A stretch of DNA of 32,624 nucleotides from Polaribacter sp. (GTDB taxonomy: Bacteria; Bacteroidota; Bacteroidia; Flavobacteriales; Flavobacteriaceae). Of this stretch, positions 1 to 10,300 are shown in pieces. The position numbers were made by a program, and so were the translations under genes. The notes below the pieces were generated by a model. The model was not told where the DNA came from. It did not search any database and saw only the letters and a list, made by a program, of their open reading frames with translations. The stretch is taken from contig JAOKTT010000015.1 of the NCBI GenBank assembly GCA_028336245.1, forward strand, positions 1 to 32,624. The letters run 5' to 3'. Numbering within the stretch: position 1 is the stretch's first letter; every line of letters starts with the position of its first letter.

Positions 1-18
1 GAAAATTCACAAGAACAA

Positions 19-1086
19 ATGGCGGTAGAGAAAAAATTGATGTCTAAGAAAAAGCCTACGTTTCCAGTAAACGAAATGTTAAACGCTTATTTGAAAAACT
101 ACAATAGAAATACTAAAATTTCTATCTTCTATGATGATTTATTGCGTTTTCAAGGTTCTGTAGTAGTCTTTGATAAGGATGATGAAGATACCTTGTGGGT
201 ACGTACGTACTACTCTGAATTTGACAGGGAAGAAATAGACAGAAGTTTAAAGAAAATATACACAATACTGCATTCAGATGGTAATGATAGTACCATTCCC
301 TTTCTAAATGTGGATGCTATTGATTATTGCACCTTCGGAAATTCGAAACCTTTTAGAATTAAAATTCGAAATATTTTAAATGACAACTTCACGTACTTTT
401 ATGTGAAGAAAGCAGATGCTTCTCGCATCTATGGTCTAGAGCTAGAGCATCTTTTATCTCCGCACAATATGAATTTCCTGGTACATAAAGACACCTTAAT
501 AGAAGAGCATATCGCTGGAATTCCTGGGGATGATTTTATCCGAGATTTTTTACCAAATTGTACAGAGTTAGAGAAATCTCAGATTGCCAAAGAGTTTGTG
601 AAATTTAAAGAGCGGTGTTTGATCCGTTTGTTAGGAGACATGCGTTCTTATAATTATGTAATTACGCCAACACACGATTTTGACCATATTATTTATAAAA
701 TAAGGGCTATCGATTTTGATCAGCAATCTTTTGAAGGAAACTTAAAAGTGTACAACTTGCAGTTTATGAAAGAAAATTTTAAAATGATCGAAATGGTAGG
801 TAAGAAATTACAAAACGATTCTATTCTGCAATATAAGATAGAAGAACGTTCGTTCATGGCAAAAAGAATGTTAAATACTCCCAGGCGAAGTGCGCGTTTG
901 ATTAAATGTATGAAAGCGGACACTATTTCTTTTCCAGAAAATGTAGCCCTTCTCAAAAAACAACTCATCAAGTATGTTGGAGACGTAAAGTTTAAAGAGT
1001 GCAATAACATGGGAGAAATTTTAGAAACTATCTTAGCTTTTGTAAAACGAAATTACATCGATATTAGTAATAAAGAGTTGTTTTAA
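19..1086 (+). CDS. Conserved protein of unknown function with kinase-fold-like motifs (possibly 5'-partial)
   Basis: I do not recognise a named family. The reading frame is open to the window edge (six sense codons before the ATG), so the gene may begin outside; starts at 19 or 40 (MSKKKPTF) are both possible. The residues resemble a protein-kinase-like fold in the right order: a lysine pair in a beta-strand context (YFYVKK, K130/K131), a following acidic helix (LELEHL, E141/E143), a hinge-like segment (TLIEEHIAGIPG, about 159-170), a catalytic-loop-like GDMRSYN with D207 and N212 spaced exactly D-x4-N, then AIDFD (D232/D234) as a possible metal-binding aspartate. This is like aminoglycoside phosphotransferase or HipA-type kinases, but there is no glycine-rich loop I can name. 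The C-terminal 120 residues are basic and helical-looking. It converges on the EamA gene 54 bp away. The gene is certain; the kinase idea is inference. Confidence 0.8.
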   Translation: MAVEKKLMSKKKPTFPVNEMLNAYLKNYNRNTKISIFYDDLLRFQGSVVVFDKDDEDTLWVRTYYSEFDREEIDRSLKKIYTILHSDGNDSTIPFLNVDAIDYCTFGNSKPFRIKIRNILNDNFTYFYVKKADASRIYGLELEHLLSPHNMNFLVHKDTLIEEHIAGIPGDDFIRDFLPNCTELEKSQIAKEFVKFKERCLIRLLGDMRSYNYVITPTHDFDHIIYKIRAIDFDQQSFEGNLKVYNLQFMKENFKMIEMVGKKLQNDSILQYKIEERSFMAKRMLNTPRRSARLIKCMKADTISFPENVALLKKQLIKYVGDVKFKECNNMGEILETILAFVKRNYIDISNKELF

Positions 1087-1140
1087 AAAAGGTAAATTTT
1101 TAGTAAAAGGCATCGCAGACGGGAAAACAGGTAAAAGGGA

Positions 1141-2004
1141 CTACTGTTCTTTCTTACTTCGAATACTTTCGATAAGAACGGTTAATATGATGAGTCCTCC
1201 ACCTATATACGTGTTAAGACTTGGTATTTCGCGGACAAGAAAGTAGGCGATGCAGATTCCAAAAATAGGTTGTAGGCTGCTAACAATACTTGCGGTAGTT
1301 GCAGAAAAAAACTTCAAAGAGTGCAGCATTAAGCTATGCCCAATGGCAGTGGTTAAAAGTGCGAGTAAAAGCAAATAAGGAAACTGACTCTTTAAACCCG
1401 ATAGGTCCATAAAAAACAAGGTGGGGAGTAGTAAAATTGTGGTAATTACTGTCTGGTACAACATCAATGTGGTGCCATTATATGCCGCAACGTATTTTTT
1501 TAAAATTAAAATTCGGATGGCATAACAGAATGCAGAAAAAACCCCAAAAAGAATACCTTTTGCTTGCGAACTTTCAAGATGGAATGCTGGAGTTAAAATA
1601 TACAACCCCGTTAAAACCATCAATCCTAAGAGGATATATATGGGACTAAATTTCACCTTTAAAAAGAAGGGTTCTAGCAATGCGATTATAATAGGGAAGG
1701 TGTATAAAGATAAAACACCTAAAGCTACATTAGAGAGCTTTAAAGCATAAAAATAAGTAATCCAATGCACTGCCATTAAAAGGCCACTGATAAAAAAAGG
1801 TGTGTAGTGTTTGGTTGATTTTATGGAAAAATCTATTTTTTTCAATTTTCCATACACATATATAAACACCATGGCTAAAGAGGCTCTAAACCAAATAATC
1901 ACCGCTACAGGCATTGCTATGTATTTTCCCAAAACACCAGAGGTACTGATGAAAAAGGTTGCTAAAAGTAATAATGCTAGGTTTTTTATAGGTGCTTTGG
2001 TCAT
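1141..2004 (-). CDS. EamA/DMT-family permease
   Basis: This is a 287-residue, very hydrophobic protein with about ten predicted transmembrane helices arranged as two EamA repeats (roughly residues 7-135 and 150-282). That is the layout of drug/metabolite transporter superfamily exporters in the inner membrane. Family-like stretches include the N-terminal ISTSGVLGKYIA and, in the second half, SSLQPIFGICIAYFLVRE, which matches the usual repeat end with a proline in helix 9. Substrate cannot be read from sequence; family members move amino acids, metabolites or drugs. Its ATG shares one base with the mfd stop codon (TAATG on the minus strand), so it is almost certainly co-transcribed and translationally coupled to mfd. 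I see no promoter of its own. Confidence 0.9.
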   Translation of the reverse strand: MTKAPIKNLALLLLATFFISTSGVLGKYIAMPVAVIIWFRASLAMVFIYVYGKLKKIDFSIKSTKHYTPFFISGLLMAVHWITYFYALKLSNVALGVLSLYTFPIIIALLEPFFLKVKFSPIYILLGLMVLTGLYILTPAFHLESSQAKGILFGVFSAFCYAIRILILKKYVAAYNGTTLMLYQTVITTILLLPTLFFMDLSGLKSQFPYLLLLALLTTAIGHSLMLHSLKFFSATTASIVSSLQPIFGICIAYFLVREIPSLNTYIGGGLIILTVLIESIRSKKEQ

Positions 2005-5000
2005 TATATTTTATTGAGGATCCCTAAGGCGGTTCTCACACTATCTACCCGTATAAAGGTAATGAGCAAGCGCAAACCATTTTTAGTTTCCTTTTCTTTC
2101 ATAACACAGCTCTTATTATTTTGTTGCACATACTTTAACATGTTAGAAAACGCGGTCGTTTGGTAAAAATCACTTTGCTGGTCTGCAACAAAATACCCAA
2201 TCATTCTTTTTTGCTTCAGAATAATTTTATCTAATCCCAGGGCTTTGGCAAGCCACTTTATTCTCACGGAATCTAAGAGGTCCGCAACTTCATTTGGTAT
2301 TTCTCCAAAGCGATCAATAATTTCAGTTTCAAAGACCTGAATTTCTTCTTCATTTTTTAAGTCAGATAATTTAGTATATAAACTCAGCCTTTCAGTTACT
2401 GAATTCACATAATAATCTGGAAATAAAATTTCAAAGTCAGTATCTATTTGCACCTCTTTTACAAATTCTTTCGGCTTTGTTTCATCTGTTGGATATAGCT
2501 CCTTGAACTCATTTTCTTTTAATTCTTCGATTGCTTCTTGCAAGATTTTTTGATAGGTATCAAATCCAATATCATTTATAAAACCACTTTGTTCACCTCC
2601 TAGCAAGTCTCCTGCGCCACGAATTTCTAAATCTTTCATCGCAATATTAATTCCACTCCCTAGGTCAGAGAATAAAACCAATGCCTCTATTCGTTTTCGG
2701 GCATCATCTGTCATCACGTGATACGGAGGTGTTATGAAATAACAGAATGCCTTTTTATTCGAGCGCCCAACTCTACCGCGCATTTGGTGTAAGTCTGAAA
2801 GTCCGAAATTATTAGCATTATTGATAAAAATAGTATTCGCATTTGGTACATCTAAGCCACTTTCTATGATGGTTGTAGCGACTAAAACGTCAAATTCATT
2901 GTTCATGAAACGGAGCATCAATCCCTCCAGTTTTTTACCTTCCATTTGTCCGTGTCCAATTCCAATTTTTGCAGATGGAACTAATCTTTGCAGCAAACCG
3001 GCAACTTCTTTTATATTTTCAATTCTATTGTGAATAAAGAAAATTTGTCCACCTCTAGAAATCTCATAAGAAATAGCATCGCGAATGGTTTCTTCAGAAA
3101 ACCGAATGACATTCGTATCTATGGGGTGTCTGTTTGGAGGGGCTGTTTTAATAATCGATAAATCTCTTGCCGCCATTAGACTAAACTGTAAGGTCCTTGG
3201 GATTGGTGTAGCGGTAAGTGTTAACGTATCTATATTTTCCTTTAAGGTCTTCAGTTTGTCTTTAACGGCCACACCAAACTTCTGCTCCTCATCAATAATT
3301 AATAGGCCTAAATCTTTAAATTGTATGCGTTGGTTTGTGAGCTGGTGTGTTCCTATAATAATATCTATAGAACCATTATTTACCCCTTCAATTGCAGCTG
3401 TTTTTTCTTTTGCAGTCCGAAATCTATTTAAGTAGTCAATTTTCAATGGAAAATCTTTGAGACGCTCCGTAAAGGTTTTGTAATGCTGAAAAGCAAGAAT
3501 TGTTGTGGGTACTAAAATTGCAACTTGCTTCCCGTTGTCTACCGCTTTAAAAGCAGCTCTAATGGCTACTTCGGTTTTTCCAAAACCAACATCACCACAG
3601 ACCAAGCGATCCATAGGTTGCGCCTTTTCCATGTCATTTTTCACATCCTGGGTGGCAGTAAATTGATCTGGGGTATCTTCATAAATAAAGCTTCCTTCTA
3701 ATTCGTGCTGAATGTGGGTGTCGGGGCCAAATGAATATCCTTTTTCTAATTTCCTTTTGGCGTATAACTGAATTAAGTTAAAGGCTACATGTTTAACTCT
3801 TGCCTTTGTTTTTTGCTTAATTTTTTTCCAAGCCCCAGAACCTAATTTGTAAATTTTTGGTGTTTTCCCGTCTTTACCGTTGAATTTAGAAATTTTATGC
3901 AGGGAGTGAATACTCACATATAGGATGTCTCTTTCTCCATATACTAATTTAATAGCTTCTTGTTTATTCCCTTGAACATCAATTTTTTGAAGCCCTCCAA
4001 ATTTTCCAATTCCATGGTCCATGTGGGTTACGTAATCGCCAATTTCAAGTTTATTGAGTTCCTGAATGGTAATGGCTTGTTTTTTCGCATACCCATTTTT
4101 TAATCTAAACTTGTGATAACGTTCAAATATTTGATGATCCGTATAGCAAACCAATCGGTTGTCTACATCTACAAAACCTTGGTATAAAGGAAAAACAACA
4201 GTTTCGTAGTGCACTTCTTGTTCAGAGTCGTCAAAAATATCATGAAAACGTTTTGCCTGTTGCTCGTTTGCACAGAAAATATAGTTTTTAAATCCTCCTT
4301 TGTGGTATGCTGTCAAATTATCAATTAATAAATTGAACTGTTTGTTGAAAGAAGGTTGTGGAATGGTAAAAAACTGAATGATCTCGCTTGAAACAGTATT
4401 AAAGGGTTTGTCCTGATTCCCAAAATCAACCAAAGAGAATTCTTTTAGCTGTTTTCTTATAAAGGCACCATTACAAAATAATTCACTTGGTTTTGCATGG
4501 GTTATTTCTTTTGACAAGTCATTAAAAGCGTTTTCTGACTTTAGGAATAAGCTGTCTAAACTTCCAAAGAGTAATCCCGTATTTTTTGTAAAAATAATGG
4601 TGTTTGCAGAGATGTATTTTAAGAAACTTTGGCGGTGTTCTTGCAGTGTTTTTTTTTCAATATTAGGGATGATTGCTACTTTCTTTAACTTCTCTTTTGA
4701 AAGTTGGGTTGCCACGTCAAAGGACCGAATACTTTCAATCTCATCTCCAAAAAATTCAATCCGATAGGGTTCATCATTTGAAAATGAAAAAACATCTACA
4801 ATTCCTCCACGAACAGAAAAGTCGCCGGGTTCTGTTACAAAATCCACCCGTTTAAATTTATATTCAAAGAGCAGTTCGTTTACGAAGTCTAAGGATAGGT
4901 TTTCACAAACAGTAACTTTAAGCGTGTTTTTTTCTAATTCTTTTTTGGTTACTACTTTTTCAAACAGTGCAGCAGGATAGGTGACAATGATGGCTGCTTT

Positions 5001-5348
5001 TTTTTGAGAATTTATCCTGTTTAAAACTTCAGAGCGCAAGAGTACATTCGCATTGTCTACTTCCTCAATTTGATAAGGTCTTCTGTAAGACCCTGGGTAA
5101 AAAAGAACATTTTTTTCTCCTAACAGTTGCTCTAAATCATTTAAATAATAGGCAGCCTCTTCTTTGTCGTTAAAAATTAAAAGATAGGGTTTTTCTGAGG
5201 TCTTAAAAGTTTCTGAAATGACAAAAGACAACGACGAGCCAACCAAATTAGTAATTTGGAAATGGTTTTTGTCTTGTTTAAAGGCCTTTATAATCTGCGA
5301 AATATTCGAAGATTGTTGGTATTGGTTTATAATGTTCTGCGCACTCAA
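2004..5348 (-). CDS. mfd: Transcription-repair coupling factor Mfd
   Basis: Mfd is an ATP-driven DNA translocase that pushes stalled RNA polymerase off lesions and recruits UvrA. At 1114 residues it is full length. Domains in order: a UvrB-like N-terminal region (about 1-350, with FYPGSYRRPYQ near 83-93), the CarD-like RNA-polymerase-interacting domain (about 433-490, IGDYVTHMDHGIGKF), helicase Walker A GDVGFGKT (585-592), DEEQ box (686-689), TATPIPR (712-718), motif VI QMRGRVGR (855-862), the GAGDLLGGEQSGF relay segment (911-923) and the C-terminal TRCF domain. The start is a TTG: no ATG is available between it and the -7 box TACATTTG lying 16 nt upstream. The EamA gene follows with a one-base overlap. 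Confidence 0.97.
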   Translation of the reverse strand: MSAQNIINQYQQSSNISQIIKAFKQDKNHFQITNLVGSSLSFVISETFKTSEKPYLLIFNDKEEAAYYLNDLEQLLGEKNVLFYPGSYRRPYQIEEVDNANVLLRSEVLNRINSQKKAAIIVTYPAALFEKVVTKKELEKNTLKVTVCENLSLDFVNELLFEYKFKRVDFVTEPGDFSVRGGIVDVFSFSNDEPYRIEFFGDEIESIRSFDVATQLSKEKLKKVAIIPNIEKKTLQEHRQSFLKYISANTIIFTKNTGLLFGSLDSLFLKSENAFNDLSKEITHAKPSELFCNGAFIRKQLKEFSLVDFGNQDKPFNTVSSEIIQFFTIPQPSFNKQFNLLIDNLTAYHKGGFKNYIFCANEQQAKRFHDIFDDSEQEVHYETVVFPLYQGFVDVDNRLVCYTDHQIFERYHKFRLKNGYAKKQAITIQELNKLEIGDYVTHMDHGIGKFGGLQKIDVQGNKQEAIKLVYGERDILYVSIHSLHKISKFNGKDGKTPKIYKLGSGAWKKIKQKTKARVKHVAFNLIQLYAKRKLEKGYSFGPDTHIQHELEGSFIYEDTPDQFTATQDVKNDMEKAQPMDRLVCGDVGFGKTEVAIRAAFKAVDNGKQVAILVPTTILAFQHYKTFTERLKDFPLKIDYLNRFRTAKEKTAAIEGVNNGSIDIIIGTHQLTNQRIQFKDLGLLIIDEEQKFGVAVKDKLKTLKENIDTLTLTATPIPRTLQFSLMAARDLSIIKTAPPNRHPIDTNVIRFSEETIRDAISYEISRGGQIFFIHNRIENIKEVAGLLQRLVPSAKIGIGHGQMEGKKLEGLMLRFMNNEFDVLVATTIIESGLDVPNANTIFINNANNFGLSDLHQMRGRVGRSNKKAFCYFITPPYHVMTDDARKRIEALVLFSDLGSGINIAMKDLEIRGAGDLLGGEQSGFINDIGFDTYQKILQEAIEELKENEFKELYPTDETKPKEFVKEVQIDTDFEILFPDYYVNSVTERLSLYTKLSDLKNEEEIQVFETEIIDRFGEIPNEVADLLDSVRIKWLAKALGLDKIILKQKRMIGYFVADQQSDFYQTTAFSNMLKYVQQNNKSCVMKEKETKNGLRLLITFIRVDSVRTALGILNKI

Positions 5349-5364
5349 CCTGTTCAGTTTTATG

Positions 5365-5372
5365 CAAATGTA
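5365..5372 (-). promoter_or_regulatory. Candidate -7 promoter box for mfd
   Basis: On the minus strand this reads TACATTTG, a full match to the Bacteroidota -7 consensus TAnnTTTG, ending 16 nt before the mfd TTG start. No clear TTG -33 box is seen at 17-23 bp. The position supports the TTG start and implies a very short leader. Confidence 0.5.
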
Positions 5373-5399
5373 AGGTGTAAATTAGTAAGAACCCGTGAA

Positions 5400-5640
5400 C
5401 TATTTTATTTTCTTGAGCTTTATGCTTCATTTTGTATTTTCCAAGCTTTGCTGCTCCGTGCAATAGTTTATCTGTTCAGAAAAAGGATACTGCCTATGTA
5501 TAGTTTGTTAAAATAGCAATCATTTTTTTACGATTTAAAAAACCTGATAGTTACAAATCTATTTCAAATTTTGAATTTCAAATTGTGGTTGTTTTCCCAC
5601 TAGTCGTTTAGTTTAGTGTAAAAGTTGACATCAATAATAA
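5400..5640. other. Gene-free stretch between mfd and the mntR-like gene
   Basis: The divergent intergenic gap is 416 bp. Its outer parts carry the mfd -7 box and the regulator's operator and promoter. The middle contains no open frame that looks coding and no RNA gene I can recognise. It holds one 10-bp direct repeat, ATTTCAAATT at 5561-5570 and 5575-5584, 14 bp apart. The segment from about 5640 to 5735 is almost purely A and T. Confidence 0.5.
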
Positions 5641-5694
5641 CTAGCAAATTTTATATCATTTTAAAATAATTTAATTTTTAACAAACATAATTAT

Positions 5695-5714
5695 TTTTTA
5701 GACTTGTCTAAAAA
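5695..5714. promoter_or_regulatory. Perfect palindrome, probable DtxR/MntR-type operator
   Basis: The sequence TTTTTAGACTTGTCTAAAAA is a perfect inverted repeat with 9-bp arms and a 2-bp centre. It resembles known operators of metal-dependent DtxR/MntR/SirR-family repressors, which have TTTAG...CTAAA arms. It lies 50 bp before the start of a gene encoding exactly such a regulator, just upstream of its -7 box, so autoregulation of the regulator-ZIP operon is the natural inference. Confidence 0.75.
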
Positions 5715-5738
5715 TTATTATAATAAAAATAAAAATTA

Positions 5739-5746
5739 TATCTTTA
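5739..5746 (+). promoter_or_regulatory. Candidate -7 promoter box for the mntR-like operon
   Basis: TATCTTTA matches TAnnTTTG at seven of eight positions and ends 18 nt before the ATG. The same TATCTTTA variant occurs at similar distance before exbB and the beta-barrel gene. No TTG is seen at proper -33 spacing; the palindromic operator sits immediately upstream of where the -33 box would be. Confidence 0.5.
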
Positions 5747-5764
5747 CAACTCTAAATACGTATT

Positions 5765-6418
5765 ATGTTTACACTTTCAGAAGAAAATTATTTAAAAGCA
5801 ATTTATCATTTAGAATCAGGTTCTGAAAAAGGAATAAGTACAAATGCTATTGCCAAAAGTCTAGAAACAAAAGCTTCTTCTGCAACAGACATGATTAAAA
5901 AATTATCTGAGAAAGAAGTGGTTTTTTATAAAAAATACCAAGGAGTAACTTTAACCGATTTCGGAAAAAAAACTGCCGCAAATATTGTACGAAAACACCG
6001 CTTATGGGAAGTTTTTCTGGTAGAGCGATTAAATTTTTCATGGGATGAGGTGCATGAGGTTGCAGAACAATTAGAGCATATAAAATCACCAAAATTAATC
6101 AATCAATTAGATGCGCTTTTGGGTTTTCCAACACACGATCCTCATGGAGACCCCATTCCGGACAAAGATGGGAATATAAACGCAGTTGATAAAATTCTTT
6201 TAGCGAACTTAACCAAAAACGAAAGAGGTGTCTGTGTTGGGGTGCATGATTCTTCTTCAGAATTTTTACGATTTTTAGATAAAAAAGGCATCACTTTAGG
6301 GAAAGAAATTACCGTATTAGAAAAAGAAGATTTTGATGACTCTTTGCTCATAGAGATCGATGCAGAAAAACTATCAATCTCAAAGAAAATAGCCAATAAT
6401 TTATACATACAAAAATGA
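5765..6418 (+). CDS. mntR: Metal-dependent transcriptional regulator, DtxR/MntR family
   Basis: This 217-residue regulator has a winged helix-turn-helix at about 1-65, a dimerisation/metal-binding domain at about 66-140 and a C-terminal FeoA/SH3-like domain at about 145-217, as in long DtxR-family members. Candidate metal ligands line up with the family: H78 and E82 in [10 protein letters not shown]97 in WDEVHE, and E101, E104 and H105 in EQLEH. The position that is cysteine in the iron sensors DtxR/IdeR is E101 here, as in manganese-sensing MntR, so manganese is the better guess, although the DtxR M10 position is N8. HDPHGDPIP (124-132) is the conserved segment typical of the family. It overlaps the downstream ZIP transporter by ATGA and is preceded by a palindromic operator. 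Confidence 0.9.
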   Translation: MFTLSEENYLKAIYHLESGSEKGISTNAIAKSLETKASSATDMIKKLSEKEVVFYKKYQGVTLTDFGKKTAANIVRKHRLWEVFLVERLNFSWDEVHEVAEQLEHIKSPKLINQLDALLGFPTHDPHGDPIPDKDGNINAVDKILLANLTKNERGVCVGVHDSSSEFLRFLDKKGITLGKEITVLEKEDFDDSLLIEIDAEKLSISKKIANNLYIQK

Positions 6419-7254
6419 TGAGTACATTCGATCAATTAGTTGAATTTGGAAAAGAACATCCAATTTTATCAGCATTATATGCTTCCCTTTTTACTTGGGG
6501 ATTAACTGCTTTGGGGGCCTCCTTAGTTTTCTTTTTTAAGAAATTAAATAGAGCTGTTTTAGATGGAATGTTGGGGTTTACTGGCGGTGTTATGGTAGCG
6601 GCAAGCTTCTGGAGTTTGTTAGCGCCGGCCATAGAAAACAGCCCTGGAGAGGGTTTTATGAAAGTTTTTCCAGCGGCAATAGGTTTTGGTTTAGGGGCGT
6701 TGTCACTTTTTGGAATGGATAAAATATTACCTCATTTACATATTAACTTCAAAGAAAGTGAGGCAGAAGGTGTGAAAACAGAATGGCATAAGACAACCTT
6801 GTTAGTTTTGGCGATTACCTTGCATAATATTCCAGAAGGCTTGGCTGTTGGTGTTTTATTTGGAGCGGCATCTACCTTAATAGGAGTGGAGCAAACAGAG
6901 ATGATTATTGCGGCAATTTCTTTAGCTATCGGAATTGGAATCCAGAATTTCCCTGAGGGATTTGCAGTTGCCATGCCCTTAAGAAGGCAAGGTGTTAGTC
7001 GATTAAAAAGTTTTTGGTATGGACAATTATCCGCGATTGTAGAACCTATTGCAGCAGTGTTGGGTGCTTTGGCAGTATCCTTTTTTGTGCCAATTTTACC
7101 ATATGCATTGGCGTTTGCTGCAGGTGCAATGATTTTTGTAGTTGTAGAAGAGGTAATACCAGAAACACAAAGAGACAAGTATACAGATATCGCAACACTG
7201 GGTTTTATCGGTGGTTTTATTGTAATGATGTCTTTAGATGTTGGTTTAGGTTAA
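6415..7254 (+). CDS. ZIP-family metal transporter (GufA/ZupT-like)
   Basis: A 279-residue inner-membrane transporter of divalent cations (zinc, iron or manganese). About eight transmembrane helices are visible. The two signature metal-site helices are present: [10 protein letters not shown] (137-146) and [15 protein letters not shown] (176-190); a third conserved acidic stretch VVEEVIPE (243-250) follows. The glutamine in QNFPEG, where other ZIPs have histidine, is usual in the GufA subgroup. A short histidine-containing loop (HLHI, 107-110) sits in the cytoplasmic loop region. The ATG overlaps the regulator's TGA by four bases, so the two are translationally coupled; a second in-frame ATG follows directly at 6418. 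Context suggests that metal uptake is controlled by the regulator next door. Confidence 0.92.
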   Translation: MMSTFDQLVEFGKEHPILSALYASLFTWGLTALGASLVFFFKKLNRAVLDGMLGFTGGVMVAASFWSLLAPAIENSPGEGFMKVFPAAIGFGLGALSLFGMDKILPHLHINFKESEAEGVKTEWHKTTLLVLAITLHNIPEGLAVGVLFGAASTLIGVEQTEMIIAAISLAIGIGIQNFPEGFAVAMPLRRQGVSRLKSFWYGQLSAIVEPIAAVLGALAVSFFVPILPYALAFAAGAMIFVVVEEVIPETQRDKYTDIATLGFIGGFIVMMSLDVGLG

Positions 7255-7276
7255 CATCTAATTGCTTAAAATAATA

Positions 7277-7328
7277 AAAAACGATAATTGATTAAAATTT
7301 ATAATATATTATTGTTTTTATTTTTTTG
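7277..7328 (+). terminator. AT-rich hairpin with T-tract after the ZIP gene
   Basis: AAAAACGATAAT (7277-7288) pairs with ATTATTGTTTTT (7308-7319) over 12 bp with one G-T wobble and a 19-nt loop, followed by ATTTTTTTG. It lies just past the ZIP stop codon. The stem is nearly all A-T, so strength is doubtful. Confidence 0.4.
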
Positions 7329-7393
7329 TAACTCTCAGCTTTTGCAGCTTGTCTTTTGATTCTAAAAATTGTATTTTGCAATAAAATACTGCT

Positions 7394-10300
7394 GTGTTAC
7401 AATCCTCTTCTTTTCAAGTGTATAATGCTTCTGCCGGAAGCGGAAAAACATATATGCTAGTAAAACAATACCTGAAAGTTTTGTTGACTTCGGACAATCT
7501 TTTTATGTTCCAGAAGATATTGGCAATTACGTTCACCAACAAAGCCGCTGGTGAAATGAAAGAGCGTGTTTTGTCAAGTTTAGAAGATTTTTCGGAAGGG
7601 AATACAAGCGATTTATTAAAAATAATCTTGGAGGAAACGGATTTGGATCAAACGGTCATTCAAGAACGAAGCAAGAAAATTTTACAGGCTATTTTGCAGA
7701 ACTATGCTGCTTTCTCAATTACAACTATCGATAGCTTTACCCATAAAGTCATCAAAAGCTTTGCGCATGATTTAGGTTTGTCGCTCAACTTTGAAGTAGA
7801 AATGGACGCAATTTCTTTATTAAATGAAGCGGTAGATGTTTTAATTTCAAAGATTGGTAGTCATAAAAAACTTACCAAGCTTTTAATTGATTATTCTTTA
7901 GACAAAGCAGATGACGATAAATCTTGGGATATTTCGAAAGATTTAAATGATTTTGCTCGGGTATTACTGAATGAAGATGACGTAAAGCATTTTAGAAAAC
8001 TTGCAGATAAAGAATTGGATGATTTTTTTGAGCTTAAAAAGAAACTTCAGAAAGCAAATATAGAAATAGAGGCAACTTACAAGAAACTTGGAGATGAGGT
8101 GTTACAATTTATTGAGACTAATGGAATTTCAATTATAGATTTTGCATATGCTGGTGAGGTTGTAAAACATTTTCAAAAGTTCACAAAGTTGCGCTTTTTA
8201 AAAAGTGAAGAGTTGAAATTTGATGGGAGATTAAACACAACCATTGAAGAGGTTAAGAGTCTCTTTGCTGTAAAAGCTACTCCAGCAACAAAAGAAGTGA
8301 TTGAGGGTATTTCAGACCAATTAAGGGCATACTACCAGGAGTCTAAAGAAATGTATCATAGTTCGTATTCTAATTATCTACTCAATAAAGTTACCTTAAA
8401 AAGTATTATTCCGCTAGCCGTTTTGAACAATATTAATTCGGAGCTCAGTAGTATAAAAGAGGATAATAATATTCGTTTAAATGCAGAATTTAATCAACTC
8501 ATCTCAGACAATATAAAAGACCAGCCAGCGCCATTTATCTATGAAAGAATTGGACAGCGTTTTCAACATTATTTTATCGATGAAATGCAAGATACTTCTG
8601 TATTACAGTGGCAAAATTTAATTCCTTTAATAGCGAATGCATTGGCACAGGAGAATAGTAATTTATTGTTGGTTGGCGACGCCAAACAGGCTATTTATAG
8701 ATGGCGTGGTGGGAAAGCAGAACAATTTATAGCGCTAGGCTCAAAGAAAGAAAATCCTTTTAATATTGATAAAGAGGTCAATAACTTAGAAACAAATTAT
8801 AGAAGCTATTCAGAAATTATTAATTTTAATAATTCTTTTTTTCAGCACACTTCTAATTTTCTTCAAAATGAATCCTACAAAAAAATGTTTTTCGAAGGAA
8901 ATACACAATTAGAGAATTCGAAAAAAGGCGGTTTTGTTTCCCTTTCTTTTTTGGACAAAGCAGATGAAAAAGAGGCAGAGGAAACAAAGTACCCAAGAAA
9001 AGTCTTGGAGAAAATAAAGGGGCTAGAGAAAGATTTTTATCTAAATGAAATTTGCGTCCTAACGAGAACAAAAAAAGAGGGGATTGCAGTCGCCGACTAT
9101 TTGTCAGAAAATGGAATTGCCATCGTCTCATCCGAAACATTGTTGTTAAAGAGTAATTCTAAAATCAATTTTATTATTGCTGTTTTATATAGCCTCGAGA
9201 ATACAAATGATGAAGAGAGGAGATTTGAGTTTTTATACTTTTTGTATGAACATCTGCAGATAAAAACATCAAAACATGCCTTTTTTAAGAAACATGTGAA
9301 AGCAACAAATGATTTAATTTTTGAAGATTTAAAGGCTTTCGGAGTTTCATTTAATTTTCTTTTATTTCAACAACTGCCCTTTTATGAAAAAATTGAAGAG
9401 ATCATTAGAGGCTTTAATTTGGTAACTTCTTCAAATGCATATGTGCAATTTTTTTTAGATGTTGTTTTAGAGCAACAGCGAAAAGCAGCAGATATTGGTG
9501 GTTTCTTAGAATTTTGGGAACGTAAAAAAGACGCTTTGAGCATTGTGGCTTCAGAAAATTCAGATGCTGTGCAAGTAATGACCATACACAAGTCTAAGGG
9601 ATTGGAATTTCCGGTGGTAATTTTTCCTTGTGATGTAGATATTTATAGACAAATTAATCCTAAAATTTGGTTCGATGATTTGCCAAAAGAGTACGATTTT
9701 AAAGAACTTTTAATAGATTATAAGAAGGATTTAAGTTTGATCAGCGCAAGGGGATTAGAGCTTTACAATTCACAAAGAGAGGCATTGGAATTGGATAATT
9801 TTAATTTATTATATGTGGCTTTGACAAGGGCTGAAGAGCAGTTGCATGTTGTTACTGAAAAGAAAATTTCTTCCAAAGGAGTTGAAAATATGAACCATTA
9901 TTCGGGAATTTTTATCAACTATTTAAAAGAACGAAACCTTTGGCAAGAAGACTGTTTAGAATATCGTTTTGGAAATGAACAAAGAGTTCAAAAGAAAGAA
10001 AAACAAGTTTCCTTAACGGTGGTTCATGAAAAATTTATTTCTACACCTTGGCAAGAGCATAATATTGTATTACTAGCAAGTTCCTCGAAATTATGGGATA
10101 CAGCGCAAGGAGATGCGATTGGTTTTGGAAATTTATTCCATGAAATATTATCAAAAATTATTACAAGTAAGGATGTTGAATTGGTTACAAATCAATACCA
10201 TCAAAAAGGATTTATTGATGATGCACAGTTGAAGGCAATAAAACTTGAGATATATACCATTACAAACCATCCAAAATTAAGGGCATATTATGCAGAAGAG

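Noticed and set aside
5256..5516. 86-codon plus-strand frame across the mfd start
   Set aside because: Overlaps the mfd N-terminus and promoter and has no recognisable domain.
6732..7178. 148-codon antisense frame inside the ZIP gene
   Set aside because: The ZIP gene is unmistakable on the other strand and this frame has no protein signature.
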